NCBI RefSeq assembly: GCF_004103755.1
Contig: NZ_CP035283.1
Coordinates: 1,488,001 to 1,552,000, forward strand
Origin: Caproiciproducens sp. NJN-50
GTDB taxonomy: Bacteria; Bacillota; Clostridia; Oscillospirales; Acutalibacteraceae
Direction of reading: 5' to 3'
DNA length: 64,000 nt
A program made the translations under genes and the position numbers. Shown piece after piece: positions 49,389 to 57,729 of this stretch. Below the pieces are notes generated by a model. The model made no database searches. It worked only from the letters and a program-made list of their open reading frames with translations, and had not been told where the DNA came from. Within the stretch, counting starts at the first letter, position 1, and every line of letters begins with the position of its first letter.

Positions 49389-50156
49389 TTAGGCTGCTTT
49401 ACGTTTATAGGCAAGCATTGCGAATAGATACGCAGCAATAAGAATGCCGAGGCACCATGCGAGCGCAATCCAAATGTCATTACCGACAGGCTGCCGTTCG
49501 AGCAGAGAACGAATCGCATCGACGATGGAAGTCACCGGCTGGTTTTCGGCAAAGGCGCGGACAGGTCCGGGCATGGACGCTGTTGGCACAAACGCCGAAC
49601 TGATAAATGGCAGAAAGATAAGCGGGTAGGAAAAGGCGCTTGCGCCGTCCACCGACTTTGCAGTTAGTCCGGCAATCGCCGCGACCCATGTCAGGGCCAG
49701 CGTAAACAGCGCGAGGATGCCGGCAATCGCAAGCCAGGACAGTATTCCCGCCGATGAGCGAAAGCCCATAATGAGCGCCACGAGAAGGATGACGACAACC
49801 GAAATGGCGTTGGATACCAGCGAGGTCAGCACATGCCCCCACAGAATGGAGGAACGCGCGATCGGCATGGAGTTGAACCGCTCCAATATGCCCTGCTGCA
49901 TATCCAAAAACAGACGGTAAGCCGTATAGGAGATCCCGGTTGCAATCGCGATCAGCAGAATACCGGGCAGCAGGTAGTTCACATAGTTATCCGTGCCGGT
50001 TTGAATGGCGCCGCCGAACACATAGACGAACAGCAGCATAAACGCGATCGGCATGAGGGTAGTGGTGATAATAGTGTCCATACTGCGGAAAATATGGCGC
50101 ATGGAACGCCCCAGCATGACGCCCATGTCGCTGAAAAAGTGCCTATTCATCGTCAT
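49389..50156 (-). CDS. ABC-2 type exporter permease (DrrB-like)
   Basis: 255-residue membrane protein with about six helices. SMDTIITTTLMPIAFMLLFVYVFGG and NYLLPGILLIAIATGISYTAYRL near the N-terminus, and PLIFLPFISSAFVPTASMPG in the C-terminal third, match DrrB/ABC2_membrane exporters. With the ATPase encoded just upstream (4-base overlap) it forms a drug-efflux-type transporter. The PadR regulator three genes upstream probably controls it. Confidence 0.92.
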   Translation of the reverse strand: MTMNRHFFSDMGVMLGRSMRHIFRSMDTIITTTLMPIAFMLLFVYVFGGAIQTGTDNYVNYLLPGILLIAIATGISYTAYRLFLDMQQGILERFNSMPIARSSILWGHVLTSLVSNAISVVVILLVALIMGFRSSAGILSWLAIAGILALFTLALTWVAAIAGLTAKSVDGASAFSYPLIFLPFISSAFVPTASMPGPVRAFAENQPVTSIVDAIRSLLERQPVGNDIWIALAWCLGILIAAYLFAMLAYKRKAA

Positions 50157-50914
50157 TTTTCGTCCTTCCTGCCAACGATCGCGAGGAATATCTCCTCCAA
50201 TGTGGGTTGTTTTTCTATATACTCTGCCTTCGCGGGCGGGAACAGCTTTTTCAGCTCGTCAAGCGTGCCGCTCACGATAATCCTGCCCTCGTGCAGAATG
50301 GCGATCCGGTCGGCAAGCTGCTCGGCCTCCTCCAGATACTGCGTGGTCAGGAACACGGTCGTGCCATTATCAGCAAGCTCTTTGACCGTTTTCCAAACCT
50401 CGATGCGTGCCTCGGGGTCAAGCCCGGTGGTCGGCTCGTCGAGAAAAATAAGCTGCGGCTTTCCGATTAGGCTCATGGCGATGTCGAGCCTGCGGCGCAT
50501 GCCGCCCGAATAGGTGGAAACCCTGCGGTCGGCGGTGCCGGTCAGGCCGAAGCGGTTCAATAGATCGTCCGCAACCTGCCGGGGATTTTCGAGATGCCGC
50601 AGTCTGGCGATCATGACGAGGTTTTCCCGTCCGGTCAATATCTCGTCCACGGCGGCAAACTGCCCGGTCAGGCTGATCGACCGCCGCACATAGTCGGGCT
50701 TTGACGTAACATCGAAGCCGTTGACGGTAGCGCTTCCTCCATCCGGTTTGAGCAGTGTGGTAAGAATTTTGACGATCGTCGTCTTGCCCGCGCCGTTGGA
50801 GCCGAGCAAGGCGAAAATCTCACCTCGCTTCACTTCAAGATCGACGCCCTTCAGGACTTCCGTGGCCTTGAAAGACTTCCGCAGCCCTTTTACTTGAATC
50901 GAGGTATCTATCAT
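50153..50914 (-). CDS. ABC exporter ATP-binding protein (DrrA-like)
   Basis: 253-residue ABC ATPase. Walker A LLGSNGAGKTTIVKIL, Q-loop region SLTGQFAAVDEILTGREN, signature YSGGMRRRLDIAMSL, Walker B QLIFLDEPTTGLDPEA and the H-switch TQYLEEAEQLADR are intact. SLTGQFA..D is the DrrA/daunorubicin-resistance subgroup mark. Its stop overlaps the permease start and its start overlaps the DUF1048 gene end by 4 bases, so the cassette is translated as one unit. Confidence 0.95.
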   Translation of the reverse strand: MIDTSIQVKGLRKSFKATEVLKGVDLEVKRGEIFALLGSNGAGKTTIVKILTTLLKPDGGSATVNGFDVTSKPDYVRRSISLTGQFAAVDEILTGRENLVMIARLRHLENPRQVADDLLNRFGLTGTADRRVSTYSGGMRRRLDIAMSLIGKPQLIFLDEPTTGLDPEARIEVWKTVKELADNGTTVFLTTQYLEEAEQLADRIAILHEGRIIVSGTLDELKKLFPPAKAEYIEKQPTLEEIFLAIVGRKDEK

Positions 50915-51282
50915 TTTGAATCCTTCCCCCTTCCGAATTTTTTCAGTATGTCATGGTTGAGTGCCTCGTGCCAGTCTTCCGTGTATGTTCTGGCATTGCG
51001 CAGAAGCTCGTCGCAGAAGGCGGCCACGTCCTCGCCGGTAATCTCCAAAACATGCTTGCCTTCCGCCGCGCCAGCTTTGAACAGTTCTATCAGATCATAA
51101 TGAATCTTCATCATGTCATAGCCGTCACCTCCCGCGAAATTCCACATATATTTCTGGATTTTTTTAAAGACGAACTGATAGTCTTTGGGCAGAGCCTCCA
51201 CCCTTGCCATCTGTTGCTTGTACTCGCGCTTGCTCTCAATTATTTTTTTTATATTGAAGTAATTATCGAAAAACTCAGGCAT
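50911..51282 (-). CDS. DUF1048 protein (copy 3)
   Basis: 123-residue soluble, helical protein. DYQFVFKKIQKYMWNFAGGDG and GKHVLEITGEDVAAFCDELLRN are the shared core with the two other DUF1048 genes upstream. DUF1048 genes are commonly found between a PadR regulator and an ABC exporter; a regulatory or accessory role is suspected but unproven. A decayed padR-like fragment lies just in front (51301-51405). Confidence 0.88.
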   Translation of the reverse strand: MPEFFDNYFNIKKIIESKREYKQQMARVEALPKDYQFVFKKIQKYMWNFAGGDGYDMMKIHYDLIELFKAGAAEGKHVLEITGEDVAAFCDELLRNARTYTEDWHEALNHDILKKFGRGKDSK

Positions 51283-51300
51283 TTGATTGCACCTCCTTAA

Positions 51301-51405
51301 CTAGTTTATTTTGGACGCGATAAATTTCCGCTTTTTCAGAACTTCCCCAGTCCTCACGCCCCGCGCCATTGGAACCAAGCAGGGCGAAAATACCGTTTTT
51401 TCCAT
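51301..51405 (-). pseudogene. Chimeric fossil: Walker A region joined to padR 3' end
   Basis: Leftward from ATG 51405 (SD AGGAGG at 51414-51419) a 34-codon frame ends KKRKFIASKIN, aligning with the PadR tail (EKWEFVSSRIN at 52118 onward). At the DNA level, 51361-51390 closely resembles the DrrA Walker A coding region (50801-50830), and 51330-51366 resembles the padR 3' part. A second frame reads FALLGSNGAGRE, fusing both. So an old copy of padR followed by DUF1048 was rearranged here by recombination at a shared GC-rich stretch. Confidence 0.6.
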
Positions 51406-51419
51406 CCCGCTATCCTCCT

Positions 51420-51764
51420 TTACTTATCCGTGACCTTTTTCATGGCCTTGTCAACTTCCTGGCTAACAGATTCCTGATAGATGTCCGCGTAAGTTTTTGA
51501 ATCTTTGATCAGATCGTCGCAGAAAACCGCTACGTCACTGCCTGTCACTTCGAGCACGCCTTTCCCCAAGGCTGCGCCTTCCTCAAAAAGATCGACGATT
51601 CCAGAGAGCAGACCCGTCCCCTCGGTCAGCTCGACAGGGCCGACCTTAAAGAGATATTTTTGAATCTCTTTATAGACAATCTGATAATCCTGCGGGAGAG
51701 CTTTGACACGCGCCATGTGCGCCCGCCATTCTTTTTTACCTTCGATAATATCGTGTATTCTCAT
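51420..51764 (-). CDS. DUF1048 protein (copy 2)
   Basis: 114-residue helical protein. KEWRAHMARVKALPQDYQIVYKEIQKYLF and GKGVLEVTGSDVAVFCDDLIKD align with the neighbouring copies (split here for reading). A 9-base gap separates it from copy 1. Function unknown; co-transcribed with the PadR gene and exporter. Confidence 0.88.
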   Translation of the reverse strand: MRIHDIIEGKKEWRAHMARVKALPQDYQIVYKEIQKYLFKVGPVELTEGTGLLSGIVDLFEEGAALGKGVLEVTGSDVAVFCDDLIKDSKTYADIYQESVSQEVDKAMKKVTDK

Positions 51765-51773
51765 CTTATCCTC

Positions 51774-52121
51774 CTATTTACTTAATTTCTTGGCGATATT
51801 GTTGTTGAGTTGCTCGCGCCACTTGTCGCGATAAGACTTTGCCCCTTCTTCGCCGGCCAGCGCTGAGCAGAAACCTTTGATATCGTCACCCAAAACCTCT
51901 CGGACACTCTGGCCGTCCGCCGCCGATTCTTCAAGCAGGCCAAGCACACCGTCAAGAATTGGCATGAGGTTGCGGCCGGTGAAATCTGAGTGCGGCCAGA
52001 GGTTGGTCTTGATTTTTCCCCACGCCGCCTGATAATCAGCAGGCAGTTTTTTGACCCGCGATTCAAAAGTTTTCATTTCTTTCGTCATATCGCTGCCTGT
52101 GACTTTCTCCCAAAAATTCAT
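51774..52121 (-). CDS. DUF1048 protein (copy 1)
   Basis: 115-residue helical protein that starts within the padR stop (4-base overlap). FESRVKKLPADYQAAWGKI and GQSVREVLGDDIKGFCSALAGEE correspond to the DUF1048 core. It is more diverged from copies 2 and 3 than they are from each other, as judged by eye. Confidence 0.87.
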   Translation of the reverse strand: MNFWEKVTGSDMTKEMKTFESRVKKLPADYQAAWGKIKTNLWPHSDFTGRNLMPILDGVLGLLEESAADGQSVREVLGDDIKGFCSALAGEEGAKSYRDKWREQLNNNIAKKLSK

Positions 52122-52444
52122 TGCTTTTTCTCCTTTAACTCATTGATTCTCGATGATACGAACTCCCATTTTTCCCAGAACCTGCGCAGCTCTTCACGCC
52201 CCGCGTCATTGAGCGCAAAAAACTTTCGCGGCGGCCCCATATTGGAGGACTTTTTGGTGATCTCTACCAGATTGCTTTTTTCAAGCCGGATCAGGATGGT
52301 GTACACCGTTCCCTCCACAATATCCGCGAAGCCGAGGTCGTTCAGCCGCCGCGTGATTTCGTAGCCGTAGGTTTCTTTGCGGCTTATAATTTCGAGGACG
52401 CAGCCCTCAAGCACGCCCTTAAGCATTTCCGTTAGGTTTTCCAG
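52118..52444 (-). CDS. PadR-family transcriptional regulator
   Basis: 108-residue winged-helix repressor. MLKGVLEGCVLEIISRKETYGYEITRRL is the typical PadR opening (seen in two parts here), GTVYTILIRLEKSNLVEI the recognition region, and the C-terminal helix FALNDAGREELRRFWEKW supports dimerisation. Conserved residues ENLTE lie before the first ATG (52426), so translation probably begins at a CTG (52444 or 52447), with AGGAAGGAAGGG as SD. It heads the exporter cassette and probably represses it. Confidence 0.88.
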   Translation of the reverse strand: MENLTEMLKGVLEGCVLEIISRKETYGYEITRRLNDLGFADIVEGTVYTILIRLEKSNLVEITKKSSNMGPPRKFFALNDAGREELRRFWEKWEFVSSRINELKEKKQ

Positions 52445-52492
52445 CAGAATCCCTTCCTTCCTATCGTATTCTGTATTACTTACTACTTCTAT

Positions 52493-52521
52493 ATAGTAAC
52501 ACACAGTAGATAGTTTGTCAA
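52493..52521 (-). promoter_or_regulatory. Promoter of the padR-DUF1048-ABC operon
   Basis: On the minus strand TTGACA (complement of 52516-52521), 17-base spacer, TACTAT (complement of 52493-52498). CTATATAG and CTACT/AGTAG repeats around the -10 are candidate PadR operator sequences. Confidence 0.75.
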
Positions 52522-52634
52522 TAGTGCTGAACGCAGGTCCTGCCACAGAAACGCCCCCCGCCTTTAAACGGCGGCACGGCATTTTCACGGCAATACTGAC
52601 AGAGTGGATAATGCATAAAATATTTTGCACAAGA

Positions 52635-52677
52635 AAACAGCGGTGTGCTCCCGAGGGGAAGCATATCGCTGTTTGTT
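52635..52677 (-). terminator. Terminator of the DUF2935 gene
   Basis: AACAGCG and CGCTGTT with an inner stem around CCC/GGG. On the minus strand it is followed by TTTTCTT. Confidence 0.7.
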
Positions 52678-52786
52678 GTCAGCAGCTCGTTTCACGGTCT
52701 GCGTGTAGTTCTTTAAAAGGGTGTGCAAGTATCCTATCGTTTTCGCGCCGGATTGCTTCGGAAAATAATTTACAATCAGCTTTGAT

Positions 52787-53659
52787 TCAAGACTGCATCA
52801 AATAAATGAAATGATTCGCTTCCCGAAGAAGATGGTCCGTATAAAGCGGGAGCATAATGGATTTGACCTTGCATTCGATGATCCCCTGTGTCGCATCCGC
52901 TTTGAATCTGCTGATTGCTTGCGTATCTTCCAGAATATCGCCGTCGCTGGGCGTTCCGTTTTGCAAAATCGCGTCAAACGTCTGGGCAAACTGATTCGCA
53001 AGTTCAAAATATTTTGTTTCCGTCGGATCGAACTGGCCGCGCATCACCTTAGCGTGGTCGGACATGTTCTGAATCCAGAATTTTTTATAGTCTTCCACAA
53101 CGTTTTCGTCCCTGCTCTGGAGCTTTGACAGAATCGCGCTGTATCTCTGCGCTTCCTTCAGCACATGCTCCAGATCCGCATTGTACATGAAAGTGAAAAG
53201 AGTACAGGCGTTCCGTCGATTCAGAACATCCGTCTTAAATCGCACCAGGGCGTTTGTCTGCATCAATATTGTCTGGTTCAGCGCGGAGACCTCCTGCTCT
53301 TTTCTCGGTGTTGGTACAATACCCTGGTTCAGGGGCTGGATGTTGTATTCCATGCGGGTCAAATCGCTGTTGACGGCGATGCCGGTATCCTTCCGGACAA
53401 TCCTCTCCGCTTCTTCTGTGTAGCGGGTATAGTATTGGCCGGACTGCAATGCCGCCTCGGGGATCGAACCGTTCGCAAGGCCGATCGCAGACTGGAGGAG
53501 CCGGTCAAACTGCCGGCGGAATGAATCGGCTTGGGCTCCCAGCTGCTTTCCGGGAGGAGGCATTGTCCCCTCAATGAAAACGGCGTGTTCCTTCATGATT
53601 CTAAGCCAGAAAAGATTGTATGTAAGTGACAACTGCACATACTCTTCTCTCGAAAGCAC
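52787..53659 (-). CDS. DUF2935 protein
   Basis: 290-residue soluble helical protein of the DUF2935 family. It has two similar four-helix halves, each with LxxxNLFWLRIMKEHAVFIEG-type (N-half) and FWIQNMSDHAKVMRGQFDPTE (C-half) segments, whose conserved His and Glu resemble a ferritin-like metal-binding fold. Function unknown. Single gene with its own terminator. Confidence 0.85.
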   Translation of the reverse strand: MLSREEYVQLSLTYNLFWLRIMKEHAVFIEGTMPPPGKQLGAQADSFRRQFDRLLQSAIGLANGSIPEAALQSGQYYTRYTEEAERIVRKDTGIAVNSDLTRMEYNIQPLNQGIVPTPRKEQEVSALNQTILMQTNALVRFKTDVLNRRNACTLFTFMYNADLEHVLKEAQRYSAILSKLQSRDENVVEDYKKFWIQNMSDHAKVMRGQFDPTETKYFELANQFAQTFDAILQNGTPSDGDILEDTQAISRFKADATQGIIECKVKSIMLPLYTDHLLREANHFIYLMQS

Positions 53660-53856
53660 AAGATCACTTCCTAATCATAATGATATACATTTTACGCCCG
53701 GCGGAAATAAATTATTACATCGGAATAGTCTGTTCCATACCGAAAAAACGGAGCGGGAAAAATCGTGACGCCGGGGACGGCCGGGACAACGCGGGCCGCA
53801 TGGATGCCGGAACGAAAATGGGCGGACGCGGGTCGGCTTTCATTTCTGTTTGGTCC

Positions 53857-53886
53857 TTGACAAAGTGGACTAAAAAGGGATATAAT
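53857..53886 (+). promoter_or_regulatory. Promoter of the ttcA-like/copper region
   Basis: TTGACA (53857-53862), 18-base spacer, TATAAT (53881-53886). Confidence 0.82.
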
Positions 53887-53896
53887 CAAAACACCG

Positions 53897-53915
53897 GATA
53901 TACATTAAGTATATC
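53897..53915. promoter_or_regulatory. Palindrome at the transcription start (candidate operator)
   Basis: GATATAC and GTATATC, 7-bp perfect arms around ATTAA, placed 10-28 bases after the -10 box. The location fits a repressor site. Confidence 0.45.
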
Positions 53916-53949
53916 GGAATGATAGGCTATAAACATAAGGGTGAATCCA

Positions 53950-54789
53950 ATGGGAAGCTGTGAAGAGATTGAGGCAAGCATATTCAAAAGATACAGGAGA
54001 AAGATATGGATCCCGTTTTTGACGGCGGTGAAGGATTACCGCCTGATCCGGCCGGGCGACCGGGTTGCAGTCTGCATTTCCGGCGGGAAGGACTCCATGC
54101 TGACCGCGAAATGCATGCAGCATCTTCAGAAGTACAGCGACTTTCCGTTTGAGGCCGAATATCTGGTGATGGACCCTGGATACAATAGAGAAAACAGGCG
54201 AAGGATCGAGGAAAACGCCGCGCTTTTGAATCTCCCGATCCGGATTTTCGAGACACGGATCTATGATATCGTATCCCGCCAGGACGGCTCTCCCTGTTAT
54301 CTCTGCGCCAGGATGCGCAGAGGTTACCTGTACAAACGCGCGCAGGAGCTGGGCTGCAACAAAATCGCGCTCGGCCATCACTTTGACGATGTGATCGAGA
54401 CAACCCTGATGAGCATGCTTTACGGCGCGGAGATCAGGACAATGCTGCCAAAGCTCCGCAGCAAGCATTATTCGGGGATGGAACTGATCCGGCCGATGTA
54501 TCTGGTCCACGAGGCGGATATCAAAAGCTGGCGCGATTCCAACCATCTTGGATTCATCCAGTGCGCGTGCCGCTTTACGGAGAACTGCGAACTGAACGGC
54601 GGGAATTCGAAACGCCGGGAGACCAAGGAGCTGATCGAACAGCTCAGAAAAGCAAACCCGGGAATCGACCGGAATATTTTTCACAGCGTCCACAATGTCA
54701 ATCTGGATATGGTACCCGGATACCGAAGCGGAGGAAAACAGCACAGCTTTCTGGATGACTATGACCTTGAAAGAAAACAATCCGATTGA
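53950..54789 (+). CDS. TtcA-family tRNA thiolation-type ATPase
   Basis: 279-residue PP-loop protein. The pyrophosphatase loop is CISGGKDSMLTA (about residue 40). Cysteines occur in GSPCYLCARMRRGYLYK (CxxC) and QCACRFTENC, comparable with the three cluster-binding cysteines of TtcA, which makes 2-thiocytidine 32 in tRNA. LGHHFDDVIETTLMSMLYGAE is a further family block. Substrate unverified. ATG 53950 has AAGGG 8 bases upstream. It precedes copper genes, which could relate to cluster damage by copper. Confidence 0.85.
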   Translation: MGSCEEIEASIFKRYRRKIWIPFLTAVKDYRLIRPGDRVAVCISGGKDSMLTAKCMQHLQKYSDFPFEAEYLVMDPGYNRENRRRIEENAALLNLPIRIFETRIYDIVSRQDGSPCYLCARMRRGYLYKRAQELGCNKIALGHHFDDVIETTLMSMLYGAEIRTMLPKLRSKHYSGMELIRPMYLVHEADIKSWRDSNHLGFIQCACRFTENCELNGGNSKRRETKELIEQLRKANPGIDRNIFHSVHNVNLDMVPGYRSGGKQHSFLDDYDLERKQSD

Positions 54790-54875
54790 AACGCCGGGTC
54801 TAAAACCGGCGGCGCGGGGAATCCTATAAGGGGTTTTCGGCAGGTTCATTTTCATGCCGAAAGGAGAATATGATC

Positions 54876-55022
54876 ATGAAATTTTGGGATAAAATGAAAA
54901 AATCGGTCCAAGGATCTTTGGATAAAATGGCAAAGGAAAATCAGAAACAGTTCGGTGACGGGGTTCCCGATTGCTGCAAAATGAACCGTCAGGGCGCAAA
55001 GAAACCGGACGACAGGCAGTAA
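54876..55022 (+). CDS. Small Cys-Cys protein upstream of copA
   Basis: 48-residue ORF with a good SD (AAGGAG at 54861-54866, 9 bases away). It is basic and amphipathic at the N-terminus (MKFWDKMKKSVQGSLDKMAK), with a vicinal Cys pair plus Met in VPDCCKMNRQ. I know no family for it. A TTTCGGCA/TGCCGAAA hairpin (54835-54862) touches its SD. The position 24 bases before copA and the CCxM arrangement suggest copper binding, as an inference. An ATG at 54870 is too close to the SD. Confidence 0.65.
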   Translation: MKFWDKMKKSVQGSLDKMAKENQKQFGDGVPDCCKMNRQGAKKPDDRQ

Positions 55023-55046
55023 TGCAACGCAGAAGGGAAGATACTT

Positions 55047-57488
55047 ATGGTCAGAAAGGAAACCATAAAAATATCCGGAATGTCCTGCGCGGCCTGCGCC
55101 GCGAGGATTGAAAAGGGCTTGAGCAGGGTCGACGGGGTAAAGTCGGCGAACGTCAATCTGGCGATGGAACGCGCCACGGTGGAGTATGACGACGGCAAGG
55201 TCGCCCCGGAGAAGCTGGACGGGACGGTGGAAAAACTCGGATATTCCGTCATCCGCGATCCGGAGCCGCATACCGGCAGGGCGGTCCTGAATATCACGGG
55301 AATGTCCTGTGCCGCCTGCTCGGCCAGAATCGAAAAGAAGCTGAGCCGGATGGAGGGCGTCCGGAACGCGGGAGTCAATCTGACGACGGAAAAAGCGACC
55401 GTGGAATACGATCCGTCCGCCGTCCGCGTGAAGGATCTGGTCGGCGCGGTGGAGTCTCTCGGGTACGGCGCGGAGGAAGAGAGAGAGCTGTCAAAGGACC
55501 GGGAGCGGGAAGCAAGGCAAAAGGAGATCAACAGTCTGAAATATTCTTTGATCGCTTCCGTCATTCTGAGTTCTCCTCTGCTTCTGGCCATGATTTTTTC
55601 CATGGTTGGAATCGACGTGCCGCTGCTGCACAATCAGTATTTTCAGCTTGCCGTGGCCACGCCCGTCCAGTTCATCATCGGGTTCCGGTATTACCGCAAT
55701 TCTTACTTCGCGCTCCGGTCCGGAAGCGCCAACATGGATGTGCTCATCGCCATGGGCACGTCCGCCGCGTATTTTTTCAGTTTGTACAATGTCTTTTTTG
55801 AGGCTCCGGCGATGGGCGGACACAAGGACCTCTACTTTGAAGCGGCGGCCACCGTCATTACCCTGATCCTTCTCGGTAAATATTTTGAGGCTGTGGCCAA
55901 GGGAAAGACGTCGGAGGCTATCAAAAAGCTGATGGGCCTTCAGGCGAAAACCGCGAGAGTGGTCCGGGACGGCAGGGAAAGCGACATCCCGATCGAGGAA
56001 GTCCGCATCGGGGACCGCGTGATTGTCCGGCCCGGCGAGCGGGTCCCGGTTGACGGAACCATTGTGGAGGGAACCTCCTCCATCGACGAGTCCATGCTCA
56101 CGGGCGAGAGCATCCCGGTCGAAAAGAAGCCGGGGGACCTGTGCATCGGGGCGACCGTCAACAAATACGGAACTTTTACGTTTGAAGCCTCCCGTATCGG
56201 AAAGGATACGGTCCTTGCCCAGATCGTCAGAATGGTGGAGGACGCCCAGGGCTCCAAGGCCCCGATCCAGAAGATCGCCGACCGGGTTTCCGGCGTGTTT
56301 GTCCCCGCCGTTATCGGAATTGCCGCCGTCGTGTTTCTCGTGTGGTTCTTTGCCACCGGCGACCTGAACCGGTCCATCGTCAGCGCGGTTTCCGTCCTGG
56401 TCATCGCCTGCCCGTGCTCGCTGGGGCTGGCCACGCCGACGGCGATCATGGTCGGCACCGGACTCGGCGCGGAAAACGGGATTTTATTCAAGGGCGGGGA
56501 GCATCTGGAAACGGCTTACCGGCTGAATACGGTTGTCATGGATAAAACCGGGACCATCACAAAGGGCAAGCCGGAGGTGACCGATCTGGTCAGATTCGGC
56601 GGCCTGGAGGAAGAGGAGCTTCTCAGGCTTGCCGCTTCGGCGGAAAAACGCTCGGAGCATCCGCTCGGCGTGTCGATCTACGAATACGGCAAAGAAAAAC
56701 TGGAAACGGTTCCGGACCCCTCGCAGTTTGAAACCATTCCGGGGCGCGGCGTCCGCGCGGTCTCGGAAGGAAAAAACATTCTTCTGGGCACGCGCAAGCT
56801 GCTGGAGGAGAACGAAATCGACGCGGCCGGCGCTTCTTCCGTCCTCGAAAAGCTGGAGACCGAAGGAAAGACGGCCATGCTGATGACCGTCGGCGGGCGT
56901 CTGGAAGCTGTTTTCGCGGTCGCGGACACGCTGAAGGAACATTCCGCAGAGGCGGTCCGGGAACTTCAGGGCATGGGCGTCGACGTCTATATGATGACGG
57001 GGGACAACCGCAGAACCGCCAGTGCCATCGCGAAACAGGCGGGGATCGAACACGTTCTTGCGGAAGTTCTGCCGGAGCATAAGGCGGAAGAGGTGGAAAA
57101 GCTCAAAAAAGAGGGAAAAGTGGTCGCGATGGTCGGAGACGGCATCAACGACGCTCCGGCTCTTGCGACCGCGGACATCGGAATGGCGGTCGGAACGGGG
57201 ACCGACGTCGCGATGGAAGCGGCGGACATCACCCTGATGCGCGGGGACCTGCGCACGATTTCCGCGGCGATCCGCCTGTCCAGGCGGACGATGCGCAAGA
57301 TCAAGCAAAACCTGTTTTGGGCTTTCTTCTATAATTCCATCGGCATTCCGTTCGCCGCGTTCGGGTTTCTGAATCCGATGATCGCGGGGGCGGCGATGGC
57401 GTTCAGCTCCGTATCGGTTGTGACGAACTCGCTGAGCCTGAAACGCTTTCATCCGATGGAACAGCCCGCAAAATCATACAAATCATAA
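55047..57488 (+). CDS. copA: Copper-exporting P1B-type ATPase
   Basis: 813-residue membrane ATPase that pumps Cu(I) out of the cell. Two N-terminal heavy-metal domains each carry GMSCAAC (residues about 10 and 84). Membrane helices include the metal-gate CPC in VIACPCSLGLATP. Actuator TGESIPVEKK, phosphorylation site VMDKTGTITKGK and hinge GDGINDAPALATADIG are intact, and HP (SEHPLG) is present. It is followed 18 bases later by copZ. Confidence 0.97.
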   Translation: MVRKETIKISGMSCAACAARIEKGLSRVDGVKSANVNLAMERATVEYDDGKVAPEKLDGTVEKLGYSVIRDPEPHTGRAVLNITGMSCAACSARIEKKLSRMEGVRNAGVNLTTEKATVEYDPSAVRVKDLVGAVESLGYGAEEERELSKDREREARQKEINSLKYSLIASVILSSPLLLAMIFSMVGIDVPLLHNQYFQLAVATPVQFIIGFRYYRNSYFALRSGSANMDVLIAMGTSAAYFFSLYNVFFEAPAMGGHKDLYFEAAATVITLILLGKYFEAVAKGKTSEAIKKLMGLQAKTARVVRDGRESDIPIEEVRIGDRVIVRPGERVPVDGTIVEGTSSIDESMLTGESIPVEKKPGDLCIGATVNKYGTFTFEASRIGKDTVLAQIVRMVEDAQGSKAPIQKIADRVSGVFVPAVIGIAAVVFLVWFFATGDLNRSIVSAVSVLVIACPCSLGLATPTAIMVGTGLGAENGILFKGGEHLETAYRLNTVVMDKTGTITKGKPEVTDLVRFGGLEEEELLRLAASAEKRSEHPLGVSIYEYGKEKLETVPDPSQFETIPGRGVRAVSEGKNILLGTRKLLEENEIDAAGASSVLEKLETEGKTAMLMTVGGRLEAVFAVADTLKEHSAEAVRELQGMGVDVYMMTGDNRRTASAIAKQAGIEHVLAEVLPEHKAEEVEKLKKEGKVVAMVGDGINDAPALATADIGMAVGTGTDVAMEAADITLMRGDLRTISAAIRLSRRTMRKIKQNLFWAFFYNSIGIPFAAFGFLNPMIAGAAMAFSSVSVVTNSLSLKRFHPMEQPAKSYKS

Positions 57489-57506
57489 TTTGAAGGAGGA
57501 TTTTTC

Positions 57507-57719
57507 ATGTCGAAAGCCGAACTGATTCTGAATGTAAACGGCATGTCCTGCAGCCACTGCGAACATGCCGTGAAAACGGCGGTGGGCGCCCTGGACGGCG
57601 TTGAAAACGTCGCCGTGGATTTAAAGGGCAAGAAGGTCACGACACAGTACGATCCTGCGAAGGTCAATCCGGATCAGATCCGCGATGCGATTGAGGATCA
57701 GGGTTACGACGTCGTCTGA
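57507..57719 (+). CDS. copZ: Copper chaperone CopZ
   Basis: 70-residue single heavy-metal-associated domain with NGMSCSHCEHAV (Cu ligands C-x-x-C) and the beta-alpha-beta-beta-alpha-beta pattern. It delivers Cu(I) to CopA. GAAGGAGG precedes ATG 57507. It is the last gene of the copper unit. Confidence 0.95.
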   Translation: MSKAELILNVNGMSCSHCEHAVKTAVGALDGVENVAVDLKGKKVTTQYDPAKVNPDQIRDAIEDQGYDVV

Positions 57720-57729
57720 TCGAATTCGG

